64,000 bases of DNA, from NCBI RefSeq assembly GCF_000019185.1, contig NC_010334.1, positions 3,534,001 to 3,598,000 of the forward strand, in the 5' to 3' direction. A program made the position numbers and the translations under genes. Source of the DNA: Shewanella halifaxensis HAW-EB4 (lineage in GTDB: Bacteria > Pseudomonadota > Gammaproteobacteria > Enterobacterales > Shewanellaceae). Below are positions 46,048 through 54,429 of the stretch, in pieces. Positions within the stretch are counted from its first letter, which is position 1, and each line of letters starts with the position of its first letter. The notes under the pieces were generated by a model. That model was not told the DNA's origin. It made no database searches and saw only the letters and a program-made list of their open reading frames with translations.

Positions 46048-46796
46048 TAGATCACCTTCGCTTCATTCTTTAACTTTTCAACCAACTCTTCTACAGACGC
46101 TACCATCACACCACCACTGCGCTGGGCTGGTGGTGTCACTTTAATAATTGTCTGATGAGATTTAAGTGTGACGTCAAAATCCGCAGGGGTAAACGTCTCA
46201 AGCGGCTTGCGCTTAGCTTTCATAATGTTGGGCAGCTTGGCATAACGCGGCTCGTTTAAACGAAGGTCCGCAGTCACGACTGCTGGCAACGACAAATTAA
46301 CGGTTTGTAGGCCGCCGTCAATTTCACGAGTCACTACAAGTTTATCGCCATCGAACTTAACTTCAGAGGCAAATGTTGCCTGAGGCATCTTAGCGATAGC
46401 GGCGAGCATTTGGCCGGTTTGATTGTTATCACCATCAATTGACTGCTTACCAAGAATAACTAACTGAGCTTGCTCTTTTTGCTGTACAGCATGAATAAGC
46501 TTAGCAATTGATAGCGGAACAAGGTCTTCATCGGTTTCGATATGGATTGCGCGATCGGCTCCTAATGCAAGTGCAGTTCTTAGCTGCTCCTGCGAGGCTT
46601 TAGGTCCAACGCTTAATACGACTATTTCAGAGGCGCTTCCTGCTTCCTTTAAACGAACGGCTTCTTCAACGGCAATCTCACAAAAAGGGTTAATCGCCAT
46701 TTTTAGGTTTGCGGTATCAACGCCTGTATTGTCAGCATTAACCCTGACTTTTACGTTGGCATCGACGACACGTTTAACTGGCACCAATACTTTCAT
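46047..46796 (-). CDS. etfB: Electron transfer flavoprotein beta subunit
   Basis: 249 residues with the typical EtfB opening MKVLVPVKRVVDANVKVRV, the AMP-binding region (GKQSIDGDNNQTGQMLAA) and the dehydrogenase recognition part (LNEPRYAKLPNIMKAKRKPL). First gene of the etfBA operon, overlapping etfA by one base. A good sigma-70-like promoter carrying a LiuR-like operator lies about 90 bp upstream, tying expression to branched-chain amino acid or fatty acid breakdown. Confidence 0.96.
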   Translation of the reverse strand: MKVLVPVKRVVDANVKVRVNADNTGVDTANLKMAINPFCEIAVEEAVRLKEAGSASEIVVLSVGPKASQEQLRTALALGADRAIHIETDEDLVPLSIAKLIHAVQQKEQAQLVILGKQSIDGDNNQTGQMLAAIAKMPQATFASEVKFDGDKLVVTREIDGGLQTVNLSLPAVVTADLRLNEPRYAKLPNIMKAKRKPLETFTPADFDVTLKSHQTIIKVTPPAQRSGGVMVASVEELVEKLKNEAKVI

Positions 46797-47141
46797 AGGG
46801 CTTCCTTCTTACGTCTCTTATAATGATCGAAATTAAGTAACCTAGCAGCAATATAATGCCCAACTACGATTACCGAAATTAAAGCCACTTTACGTGCTGT
46901 TAACGTTAACGTCAACCGAGTTTCAAACACCTGTTCACCCAGCTTGACACTACATCACATTTGCTTGAATTAAACAGGCATAAAACATTTATTAACCGCT
47001 TATATTACTTCCATTACTCATATTAACTTTAATTAACGATATAAATAATTCAAAAATAATATTTGATCCTCAGCCAAATAGTTTCTATCATTATCCCAAC
47101 AGCGTTATTCCCCACCTTATTCTTAATTGGATCTAAATATT
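46797..47141. other. Divergent intergenic region etfB / hns
   Basis: 345 bp, strongly AT-rich in the half next to hns, as expected for an autoregulated hns promoter. The etfBA promoter and operator-like site sit at 46887-46916. No other element was recognised. Confidence 0.45.
46887..46916 (-). promoter_or_regulatory. etfBA promoter overlapping a LiuR-like operator
   Basis: On the minus strand TTGACG (46910-46915) and TAAAGT (46887-46892) are separated by 17 bases. The dyad-rich sequence GTTAACGTTAACGTCAAC (46899-46916) overlaps the -35 and spacer. It resembles the ACGT-N-ACGT-type sites reported for the MerR-family regulator LiuR, which controls liu and etf genes in gammaproteobacteria. Assignment is by eye and recalled consensus. 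Confidence 0.55.
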
Positions 47142-47534
47142 ATGAGCGATTTTCTAGAAATATTGACGCATGGTCGTCGTTTTAAAGCCGCAGTGAAAGA
47201 ATTATCACTTAATGATTTAAAAGAACTGTCAGTAAAGTTAGAAAAAATTATTGAAGAGAAAGCCTCTCAAGAAGCAGAAGAGCAAGAGGCAATGGCTGAG
47301 CGTAATGCTAAAATCGAAGAGATCCGTAAGCAAATGGAAGCAATCGGTTTATCTGTAGATGATATTGGTGGCGCAGCAGTTAAAGCCGCTCCTAAGAAGC
47401 GCGCTCCTCGTCCAGCTAAATATCAAATTGAAGTTGACGGCGAAATGGTACAGTGGACTGGCCAAGGCCGTATGCCTACTGTATTTAAAAACCAGCTTGA
47501 AAGCGGCCGTACTATGGAAGACTTCTTGATCTAA
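47142..47534 (+). CDS. hns: H-NS family nucleoid-associated protein
   Basis: 130 residues. The N-terminal oligomerisation domain starts MSDFLEILTHGRRFKAAVKEL and continues as a coiled coil (KLEKIIEEKASQEAEEQEAMAERNAKIEEIRKQMEA). A flexible Ala/Lys/Pro-rich linker (KAAPKKRAPRPAKYQ) leads to the DNA-binding domain with the WTGQGRMPTVF core that enters the minor groove of AT-rich DNA. The frame extends five codons upstream through a TTG, but the ATG at 47142 gives the usual H-NS start. It is expected to silence horizontally acquired genes and bend DNA. Confidence 0.95.
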   Translation: MSDFLEILTHGRRFKAAVKELSLNDLKELSVKLEKIIEEKASQEAEEQEAMAERNAKIEEIRKQMEAIGLSVDDIGGAAVKAAPKKRAPRPAKYQIEVDGEMVQWTGQGRMPTVFKNQLESGRTMEDFLI

Positions 47535-47551
47535 TTTCAAGTCTACCAACT

Positions 47552-47582
47552 AAAAGCCCTGCTATACATGCAGGGTTTTTTC
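47552..47582 (+). terminator. Terminator of hns
   Basis: Stem CCCTGC/GCAGGG (47557-47562 with 47570-47575) extended by A/T pairing is followed by TTTTTT, 20 bp after the stop. Confidence 0.85.
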
Positions 47583-47693
47583 GTTTTTAAGTTATAATTT
47601 CACACTGAAAGTTACAATTACTGCTTAGTCATTATTGATAAGTTAGGATATGCTCATCATTTCCCTGTTTATCTAACAATAATAAGTAGAATA

Positions 47694-50600
47694 ATGCGTA
47701 AACATATAATCAAAGCCCCTATCGCTTTACTTAGCTTGTTATGCAGCCAAGCAGCGCTTGCCAATGAGCAACTCACCGATAACACCCCAAGACTCACAGC
47801 ATTAACTCATGCCAACCTAATGCTAGCTCCTGGCAAAATGTTAACTAACGCTACCCTATTGATTAAAAACAATAAAATTAAAGAGATCATTAAAGATAAT
47901 GATATCCCCAAGGGAGCATTAGAAATTGATCTGTCGGGGCACACTATATATTCAGGCTTTATCGATCCCTTTACAGAATATGCCATCGACTTCAAAAGAG
48001 AAGCCCAAGATCAATCTGGTCCAGTATATGAAATAAAGCGCATCGGTGGTAATGCCAGCAATGGCGCAATACACTCACAAATGCAGTGGTTTAATTATGT
48101 CTACCCGGATAAAAAAGAGGCAAAGAAATGGGTTAACAATGGCTTCACGAGTGTTCAATCTAGTTATTTAGATGGGATATTTAGAGGCCAAGGCGTCACA
48201 ATATCATTAGCGGATAAGAAGGCTAACGATGTTATTTATAATGCACAAACGAGTCAGTTTATCGCCTTTAACAAAGGCTCATCCGTTCAAGATTACCCAC
48301 AATCATTAATGGGTAGTATCGCGTTAATAAGACAAACCTTCTCTGATGCTAAATGGTATAACGAGAATAGAAATAAGCGCTCTGCTGATGGAAAGGGCTT
48401 AGAGTTTAATATTGCCTTAGAACGTTTAGAGGATCTCAAAAAACAACACTTCATCTTTGATACTAAAAACCTCAATAACCAACTACGTGCCGCTCAATTA
48501 TTAAACGAGCACGAATTTAGCGGAAGCTTAATTGGTAACGGTCATGAATATTCAAGGCTTGCTGAATTAAAGTCCTACCCCTTTAGTCTCGTTCTACCGC
48601 TTAATTATCCCGCAGCACCAGAAATAACTGATGGTGACAGTGAGCGAGAGATAAGTCTTGCCTCTTTGCGACACTGGGAGCGTGCTCCAAGTAATTTAGC
48701 CATGGTGGCAAATGCTAAAATTCCATTTGCATTAACTCAGTATGGAATAGAGTCCGATAAATTTTGGCCAAGATTGAAATTAGCGCTTGCAAGAGGTTTA
48801 TCTGAAGAATCCGCCCTCGCGGCATTAACCACTGATGCGGCAGAAATATCGGGGATAGATCATTTAGCGGGTAAGCTAGAGCCTGGCTTTATGGCCGACT
48901 TAGTGATCACCGATGGTAATATATTTGATGATGGTAAAATCGTCAGCATCTGGTTACAGGGTGAAGAGCAACAAGTTATCAATCGTAACCGAGCCTTACT
49001 CGATAGTCCCTATCAACTACAGATAGGAGAATTGACCTTTGATCTTAATATCAGCCAATCTCCATCCCTGAGCGGCACGCTCTCTAGTGGTGAAAATGAT
49101 ATTGAGCTTGCCAACCTAGATTATCAGTTGGGACGCCTCACCTTTAGTGCCGACTTGTCTGATGCCGGCGTTAATGGGATCAGCCGCTTCACTCTATGGT
49201 TAGACAATCAGGGGGTAAGAGGCAGGTTACTCGATGGCAATAATCAAACCATACCGTTTGGCGGAATAAAGCTTGAGCCGATAGCCACTACTGATAACAG
49301 TGAAAATGGCGATATTAACGAGGTAGAGCTTGTCTCTAGGCAGACCACCCCCAATGTGGCGTATGGCTTAAATGAACAGCCAAAGCTTGCTAAAGTGCAT
49401 ATTAAAAATGCCACTATCTGGACATCTGATAAGAGCGGCGTGTTAGTTAATAGTGATTTGATTATTGCTCGTGGCAAAATTGAACAGATAGGTCAAAACC
49501 TTAAAACACCTTCTAACTACACCACTATTGATGCCACAGGCAAATACCTTACTGCCGGTATTATCGATGAACATTCCCATATCGCCCTCAATGGCGGCAC
49601 TAATGAAGGGACCGATGCGATTACCTCTGAGGTGCGTATTGGCGATGTGATCAACCCCGATGATATTGCTATTTACCGTGGCCTTGCTGGCGGTGTGACT
49701 ACCGCTCAAATTCTTCACGGCAGCGCTAACCCAATTGGTGGCCAAGCACAAATTATACAACTTAAGTGGGGCGATAATGCCGAGGCGCTTAAGTTTAACG
49801 GTGCGCCAGCGAGTATCAAATTCGCCTTAGGTGAAAACGTTAAGCAGAGTAACTGGGGCGATGATTACACCCGCCGCTTTCCACAGAGTCGCATTGGCGT
49901 AAAGTCGCTGTTTAGCGAAGCCTTCAATGAAGCCCTTACCTACCGAAAAGCTCAAGCCGATTACAAAAAGATGCGTTCAAGCGAGCGCAGACGCACAGTC
50001 GCGCCGCAGTATAACTACCGCTTAGAGGCAGTTGCCGAGGTGCTGGAGCAAACTCGCAATATCCACATTCACTCTTATGTGCAATCTGAAATCTTAATGT
50101 TCCTGCGCCTTGCCGAGGCTTACAACTTTAAGGTCAGCACCTTCACTCACATTCTTGAGGGCTATAAGGTCGCCGATGAGATGGCCAAACATGGCGCACA
50201 TGCCTCTACTTTCTCCGATTGGTGGGCCTACAAGTTTGAGGTCTATGACGCCATTCCGCAAAATACCTGCTTAATGCAAGACAAAGGTGTGCTTACCAGT
50301 ATCAACTCTGATGACTATGAGATGCAGCGTCGCCTTAACCAGGAGGCGGCAAAGTCTATGATGTATTGCGGTATGTCTGCTGAAGATGCGTGGAAGATGA
50401 TCACCATCAACCCCGCGATTCAACTCGGTATTGAAGAACAGGTCGGCTCACTGGTCGAAGGTAAGCAAGCCGATATTGTACTGTGGGATAACGCCCCGCT
50501 TTCAGTTTATGCCAAGGTCGACTCGACTTGGATTAGCGGCCGCCGCTACTTTAGCCGTGAGCAAGACAAAATAGCCCAGCTTGACGTTGCCAATGAGCGC

Positions 50601-50738
50601 GCCGCCCTGATCCAAAAGGTACTGTTAAGCGATGATGCCCATAAACAAGGTGAAACACCGATGGAGTTAACCGAGCCTGAATGGCATTGTGATACCCATT
50701 TCAATGCATGGCAGCAATCGGCTAAAGGAGCACTGTAA
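47694..50738 (+). CDS. Exported double-domain amidohydrolase
   Basis: 1014 residues with a Sec signal peptide (to about ALA, residue 23) and two tandem amidohydrolase-like halves. The N-terminal half (to about 460) has a degenerate metal site, SGFIDPFTEY at 88-97, where HxH is expected. It still ends with an imidazolonepropionase-like GKLEPGFMADLVITDG strand. The C-terminal half has an intact HxH (H627, H629 in IIDEHSHIAL), GGVTTAQILHGSANPIGGQAQ, a histidine-rich IHIHSYVQSEIL, and VGSLVEGKQADIVLWDNAPLS. Metal-dependent hydrolysis in the periplasm is likely; substrate unknown. It is followed two bases later by a smaller paralogue. Confidence 0.85.
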   Translation: MRKHIIKAPIALLSLLCSQAALANEQLTDNTPRLTALTHANLMLAPGKMLTNATLLIKNNKIKEIIKDNDIPKGALEIDLSGHTIYSGFIDPFTEYAIDFKREAQDQSGPVYEIKRIGGNASNGAIHSQMQWFNYVYPDKKEAKKWVNNGFTSVQSSYLDGIFRGQGVTISLADKKANDVIYNAQTSQFIAFNKGSSVQDYPQSLMGSIALIRQTFSDAKWYNENRNKRSADGKGLEFNIALERLEDLKKQHFIFDTKNLNNQLRAAQLLNEHEFSGSLIGNGHEYSRLAELKSYPFSLVLPLNYPAAPEITDGDSEREISLASLRHWERAPSNLAMVANAKIPFALTQYGIESDKFWPRLKLALARGLSEESALAALTTDAAEISGIDHLAGKLEPGFMADLVITDGNIFDDGKIVSIWLQGEEQQVINRNRALLDSPYQLQIGELTFDLNISQSPSLSGTLSSGENDIELANLDYQLGRLTFSADLSDAGVNGISRFTLWLDNQGVRGRLLDGNNQTIPFGGIKLEPIATTDNSENGDINEVELVSRQTTPNVAYGLNEQPKLAKVHIKNATIWTSDKSGVLVNSDLIIARGKIEQIGQNLKTPSNYTTIDATGKYLTAGIIDEHSHIALNGGTNEGTDAITSEVRIGDVINPDDIAIYRGLAGGVTTAQILHGSANPIGGQAQIIQLKWGDNAEALKFNGAPASIKFALGENVKQSNWGDDYTRRFPQSRIGVKSLFSEAFNEALTYRKAQADYKKMRSSERRRTVAPQYNYRLEAVAEVLEQTRNIHIHSYVQSEILMFLRLAEAYNFKVSTFTHILEGYKVADEMAKHGAHASTFSDWWAYKFEVYDAIPQNTCLMQDKGVLTSINSDDYEMQRRLNQEAAKSMMYCGMSAEDAWKMITINPAIQLGIEEQVGSLVEGKQADIVLWDNAPLSVYAKVDSTWISGRRYFSREQDKIAQLDVANERAALIQKVLLSDDAHKQGETPMELTEPEWHCDTHFNAWQQSAKGAL

Positions 50739-50740
50739 TC

Positions 50741-52135
50741 ATGTTTAATCACACTTTAAAACAAGCTATCGTGCTAATTGCTCTGCCTTTAAGCCTAATG
50801 GCAAATGCCCATGACATGCTACCGGCAAAGGCACAAAGCCAGGCAATATTGTTTACTAACGCAACGGTGCACACCGTCACGAATGGGGTAATGCAAGACA
50901 GCGACGTACTGATTGCCGATGGTAGAGTGATCGCCGTGGCGCAAGACTTAGATGCAGCTAAAACTGAAGTAATAGAGCCTGCAACAAACAGTCTGTCACA
51001 TACCTCATCAAATGCCCCATCAAACACGCCATTAAACTCCTCAATGAGCCAGGACTATACGCAGCTGCTTGTTGGCGCTCAAATCATCGATGCCAAGGGT
51101 AAACACCTGTATCCAGGATTAATTGCGCTGGACACCACCATGGGGTTGATTGAAGTCGAGATGATGCGCCCCAGTAATGATGCCTATGAAGTGGGTTATA
51201 TCAATCCACAGTTAGAAGCTATTAGCGCATTTAACCCAGACTCCGAGATCATTCCAACGGTGCGCGTTAACGGTATTACTCACGCACAAGTGGTGCCACA
51301 AGGTGATGGTCTGGCAGGCCAGTCTGCTTTGGTCGCCATGGATAGTTGGACCGTTGAAGACGCCTTAGTTAAGTCTAATAAGCAGTTTCATCTATACTGG
51401 CCCCACATTCGCTGGTTATCGAAAGAAGCTGATAAGCGTAAAGAGCAGTTAGCGGATCTAAAGCGCAGAGTCGATACCGTCTACAGCGCATTTTCAGATG
51501 GCCAACGCTATCAACTCGCCTCTAAAGCAGGCAAAGTCAACAAGATAGATCTTCGTTGGCAGGCGCTTGCTCCCTTATATGAAGGTAACTCCCAACTGTT
51601 TATCCATGCGCAGTCACAAAAGCAGATTGAAGAAGCGATTGCGCTAAGTAAGCTTTACAGCTTTAGCATCGTCATTGTGGGTGGCTACGATGCGTGGCGC
51701 GTCGCCGATGCTTTAGCAGAAGTGAATGCCAAAGTGATTTATAACCAAACATTGACGCTGCCCAAACGCAACGATGAGCCGATTGACTTAGCCTTTAAAA
51801 TTCCAGCACTGTTAAAGCAGGCACAAGTGCCGTTTGCACTAGCGTTTTCATCAGACTGGAACAGCCGTAACCTGCCTTTTGCAGCCGGGCAAACCGTTGC
51901 TTATGGCCTAACAAAGGAAGAAGCACTTAAAAGCATCACCCTAGATGCCGCTAGAGTGTTGGATATCGATGATATGGGCGCCATAGCCCCAGGGTTTAAA
52001 GCCAATATTATCCTAGCAAGCGGCGATATCTTAGATCCTATGCAGGCAGGTATTGAGTCAATCTATATCGATGGCCGTAAAATTGATCTTAATAATCGTC
52101 ATCAACAGCTTTATCAAAAGTATCTAAAGCGCTAG
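50741..52135 (+). CDS. Exported amidohydrolase-like protein with degenerate metal site
   Basis: 464 residues with a signal peptide (to about ANA, residue 23). It keeps the small beta domain and TIM-barrel outline of amidohydrolases (NATVHTVTNGVMQDSDVLIADGR, LTKEEALKSITLDAARVLDID, APGFKANIILASGDILDP). At the metal position it reads YPGLIALDTTMGL instead of PGxxDxHxH, so it probably lacks activity alone. The ATG lies two bases after the stop of the large amidohydrolase, with AAAGGAG inside the end of that gene, suggesting coupled synthesis and perhaps a heteromeric complex. Confidence 0.83.
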   Translation: MFNHTLKQAIVLIALPLSLMANAHDMLPAKAQSQAILFTNATVHTVTNGVMQDSDVLIADGRVIAVAQDLDAAKTEVIEPATNSLSHTSSNAPSNTPLNSSMSQDYTQLLVGAQIIDAKGKHLYPGLIALDTTMGLIEVEMMRPSNDAYEVGYINPQLEAISAFNPDSEIIPTVRVNGITHAQVVPQGDGLAGQSALVAMDSWTVEDALVKSNKQFHLYWPHIRWLSKEADKRKEQLADLKRRVDTVYSAFSDGQRYQLASKAGKVNKIDLRWQALAPLYEGNSQLFIHAQSQKQIEEAIALSKLYSFSIVIVGGYDAWRVADALAEVNAKVIYNQTLTLPKRNDEPIDLAFKIPALLKQAQVPFALAFSSDWNSRNLPFAAGQTVAYGLTKEEALKSITLDAARVLDIDDMGAIAPGFKANIILASGDILDPMQAGIESIYIDGRKIDLNNRHQQLYQKYLKR

Positions 52136-52173
52136 AATTTCAAACTTATAGCGCGACTTAAGCCTAAACCGTG

Positions 52174-52202
52174 AAAAAGTGTTCTTTATGAGCACTTTTT
52201 TA
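52174..52202 (+). terminator. Terminator of the amidohydrolase operon
   Basis: Stem AAAAAGTG/CACTTTTT extended inward by TTC/GAG pairing (52174-52184 with 52190-52200), followed by more Ts, 38 bp after the stop. Confidence 0.85.
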
Positions 52203-52273
52203 TTGATGGCTGTGTCCCGTCTAGAGTTGTCGTAACGGCATTTAAACCTCAATAATAAAACAGGCCCGCCACC

Positions 52274-52657
52274 ATGAAATACCTATTACCATCAGCTTTT
52301 ATCCTTATACTTAGCGGCTGTGCGGGTGAGTACACCTTTAACAGTAATTTAGACAGCGATGCCATTAACGACTATTTTAAGGCGTCGGATGTCACTATTT
52401 ATGAGGGAGCAGTGCAACCTGTAGGGCCGTTTGAAATTAAAGGGCTAGTAGAAGGTGAAACCTGCCAAGTATCAGAAAATGATGCGCCGGCCTCTATCAG
52501 TGAAGCGCGTACGCTTGCCCGCCGAGCCGCTGCCGACAAACAAGCCAATGGTCTGCTGATCAAAAACTGTTTGTTAATTGAAGAAACCAGCCAGAACTGT
52601 GTTAGCCGCGCGCTTTGTGTTGGCCAAGCGATTGTTACAACCAACAACCAACAGTAA
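52274..52657 (+). CDS. rcsF: RcsF-like outer-membrane stress-sensor lipoprotein
   Basis: 127 residues. The lipobox is LSGC (Cys16). The C-terminal domain matches E. coli RcsF closely in pattern: VTIYEGAVQPVGPFEIKGLVEGETCQ, SISEARTLARRAAADKQANGLLIKNC and a final RALCVGQAI. It has the four cysteines (64, 99, 109, 115) that form two disulfides in RcsF. RcsF senses envelope damage and signals to the Rcs phosphorelay through IgaA. It lies 27 bp before trmO, the same neighbour pair as in E. coli. No rcsBCD or igaA is in the window. Confidence 0.85.
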   Translation: MKYLLPSAFILILSGCAGEYTFNSNLDSDAINDYFKASDVTIYEGAVQPVGPFEIKGLVEGETCQVSENDAPASISEARTLARRAAADKQANGLLIKNCLLIEETSQNCVSRALCVGQAIVTTNNQQ

Positions 52658-52684
52658 TTATTTACTATTTTATAAGTAGCCTTA

Positions 52685-53458
52685 ATGTCTTTTAGTAACC
52701 AAATTCAAGCCGTCGCCTATTGCCGCACTCCCTATAAACAGAAGTTTGGTATTCCCAGACAGCCAGGTTTAGTGAGTGCCGCCCGCGGCTTTGTTGAGTT
52801 AGTCCCGCCTTTTAATCAAATTGATGCCGTTAGAGGCTTAGAGCAATACTCACATCTATGGCTGCTATTTTGCTTCCATGAAAATCTTGCTGCAGGCTGG
52901 AAGACAACAGTACGCCCGCCAAGACTCGGTGGTAACGAAAAGCTCGGCGTATTCGCCACGCGTTCAACCTTCAGACCAAACGGTATCGGTCAGTCGGTCG
53001 TTAAGCTGCATGCAGTACATACCCGCAACGGAAAAGTCAGCCTCGAGATTTCAGGCATGGACTTGCTCGATGGCACACCGATTATTGATATAAAACCCTA
53101 TATTCCATTTTCTGATTCAATCGAAAATGCCCAAGGCGGCATTGCCCAAGAAGCCCCTGTTTTAGCTAATGTGAGCTTTAGTGGGCAGGCACAAAAACAA
53201 CTTGAGCAATATCAGCAAAACCCAGCTTATCCACGCCTTGCTGAACTGATTGAAGGTGTACTGGCTCAAGACCCTCGCCCTGCTTATAAAAAAGCTAAAG
53301 CCGACCCTAAGTTGTATCAAGTCGCGTTATACGACTTAGATATCTTATGGGTGATCACCGATACTGGTATCGAAGTGACAGAGCTTAGAGCCTCGCAAGT
53401 GGGCAAGACTGTGCAAGCAGATAAGCAACCCGCTCCTCTGTCACCAAATCAAAGCTAG
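52685..53458 (+). CDS. trmO: tRNA (N6-threonylcarbamoyladenosine37-N6)-methyltransferase TrmO
   Basis: 257 residues of the TsaA/YaeB family, which methylates t6A37 to m6t6A in threonine tRNAs with S-adenosylmethionine. Visible signatures are IQAVAYCRTPYKQKFGIPRQ at the N-terminus, the GLEQYSHLWLLFCFHEN strand, VFATRSTFRPNGIGQSVVKL, and LLDGTPIIDIKPYIPFSDS. A C-terminal domain of about 80 residues (DPRPAYKKA) is present, as in E. coli. It follows rcsF in a conserved pair. Confidence 0.93.
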   Translation: MSFSNQIQAVAYCRTPYKQKFGIPRQPGLVSAARGFVELVPPFNQIDAVRGLEQYSHLWLLFCFHENLAAGWKTTVRPPRLGGNEKLGVFATRSTFRPNGIGQSVVKLHAVHTRNGKVSLEISGMDLLDGTPIIDIKPYIPFSDSIENAQGGIAQEAPVLANVSFSGQAQKQLEQYQQNPAYPRLAELIEGVLAQDPRPAYKKAKADPKLYQVALYDLDILWVITDTGIEVTELRASQVGKTVQADKQPAPLSPNQS

Positions 53459-53467
53459 ATAAGCCAA

Positions 53468-54100
53468 ATGAACCCGCCACCAGCACAAGATAAACCAGAT
53501 TATCAAACTCAGCATAAAAAGCGTCTGTCTTATATGCCATGGCTCTATTTCTCATTAAAAGAGAAACACCTAGAATGGGCAAAACCTTGGCAAGATGGCA
53601 TACAAGCTCACTTTTGTGCGGTTGAAACCATCGTTATTGGTGAGCGCTGTTTTATCGCGCCTGAAGCTAACCTGTTTGCTGAGCCGGGTCGTGATATCAC
53701 TATTGGCGATCAATGTATGATTGCCGCCGACAGCTTCCTACACGGCCCGATGACTCTCGGCAATGAAGTCGCGATTAACCACGGCTGCTCTCTCGATGGC
53801 GGCCGCCATGGGATCCATATCGGCAATCAGACCCGCATCGCCAATAATGTCACCATCTATGCTTTCAATCACGGTATGGCACCCGATATGCCTATCTATC
53901 AACAGCCATCTAATTCCAAAGGCGTAGTGATCGGTGAAGATGTATGGATTGGGGCACAAGCGGGTATCGTCGATGGTGTCACCATAGGCAATCACGCCGT
54001 GGTGGGAATGGGAGCCGTGGTCACTAAAGATGTCGCCGACTACGCTATTGTGGCCGGAAACCCTGCACGAGTCATAGGTGACAGACGAGATAAGACCTAA
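53468..54100 (+). CDS. Hexapeptide-repeat acyltransferase (maltose/galactoside O-acetyltransferase-like)
   Basis: 210 residues of left-handed beta-helix type. Hexapeptide turns run from about 55 (VIGERCFIAPEANLF) through ITIGDQCMIAADSFLHGPM, HIGNQTRIANNVTIYAFNHG (catalytic-type histidine) and VVIGEDVWIGAQAGIVDGV to the end VVGMGAVVTKDVADYAIVAG. The fold forms trimers that transfer an acetyl group from acetyl-CoA to a sugar or similar hydroxyl. It lies 9 bp after trmO on the same strand. The acceptor cannot be told. Confidence 0.85.
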   Translation: MNPPPAQDKPDYQTQHKKRLSYMPWLYFSLKEKHLEWAKPWQDGIQAHFCAVETIVIGERCFIAPEANLFAEPGRDITIGDQCMIAADSFLHGPMTLGNEVAINHGCSLDGGRHGIHIGNQTRIANNVTIYAFNHGMAPDMPIYQQPSNSKGVVIGEDVWIGAQAGIVDGVTIGNHAVVGMGAVVTKDVADYAIVAGNPARVIGDRRDKT

Positions 54101-54429
54101 CAACTCCTAGTCAATCCAAGTAAAGACACGCTCTCATTACTTTTTAAATTTATTACACACTTTTCTACATATATTCAATTTATAACGGTGTTTTCCGCTA
54201 TTTGTTCTATCTTCAATAGTAATATTGTTAAGTCATTGACCAAATGAAGGTTCCAACTATGACACCGAATACCCCCACCTCAACCAATACTCTGCCCTCA
54301 ACGAATACGCAGTCCTCAATCAGTGTAGCCACTGACATCAGGCTCAACACATAGCCGTTACTCAAAATAAAAAGATCTAAACTTACCTTTTATTTTAAAT
54401 ATCGACGCTTATTAACAAGGGAGCCTTTT
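54101..54429. promoter_or_regulatory. Upstream region of the APC permease with a possible short leader ORF
   Basis: 329 bp. At 54259-54354 an ATG with GAAGG eight bases upstream opens a 31-codon frame (MTPNTPTSTNTLPS...), very rich in Thr, Ser, Asn and Pro. It ends about 75 bp before the permease start and could be a leader peptide or chance. No hairpin or riboswitch is evident. Confidence 0.35.
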
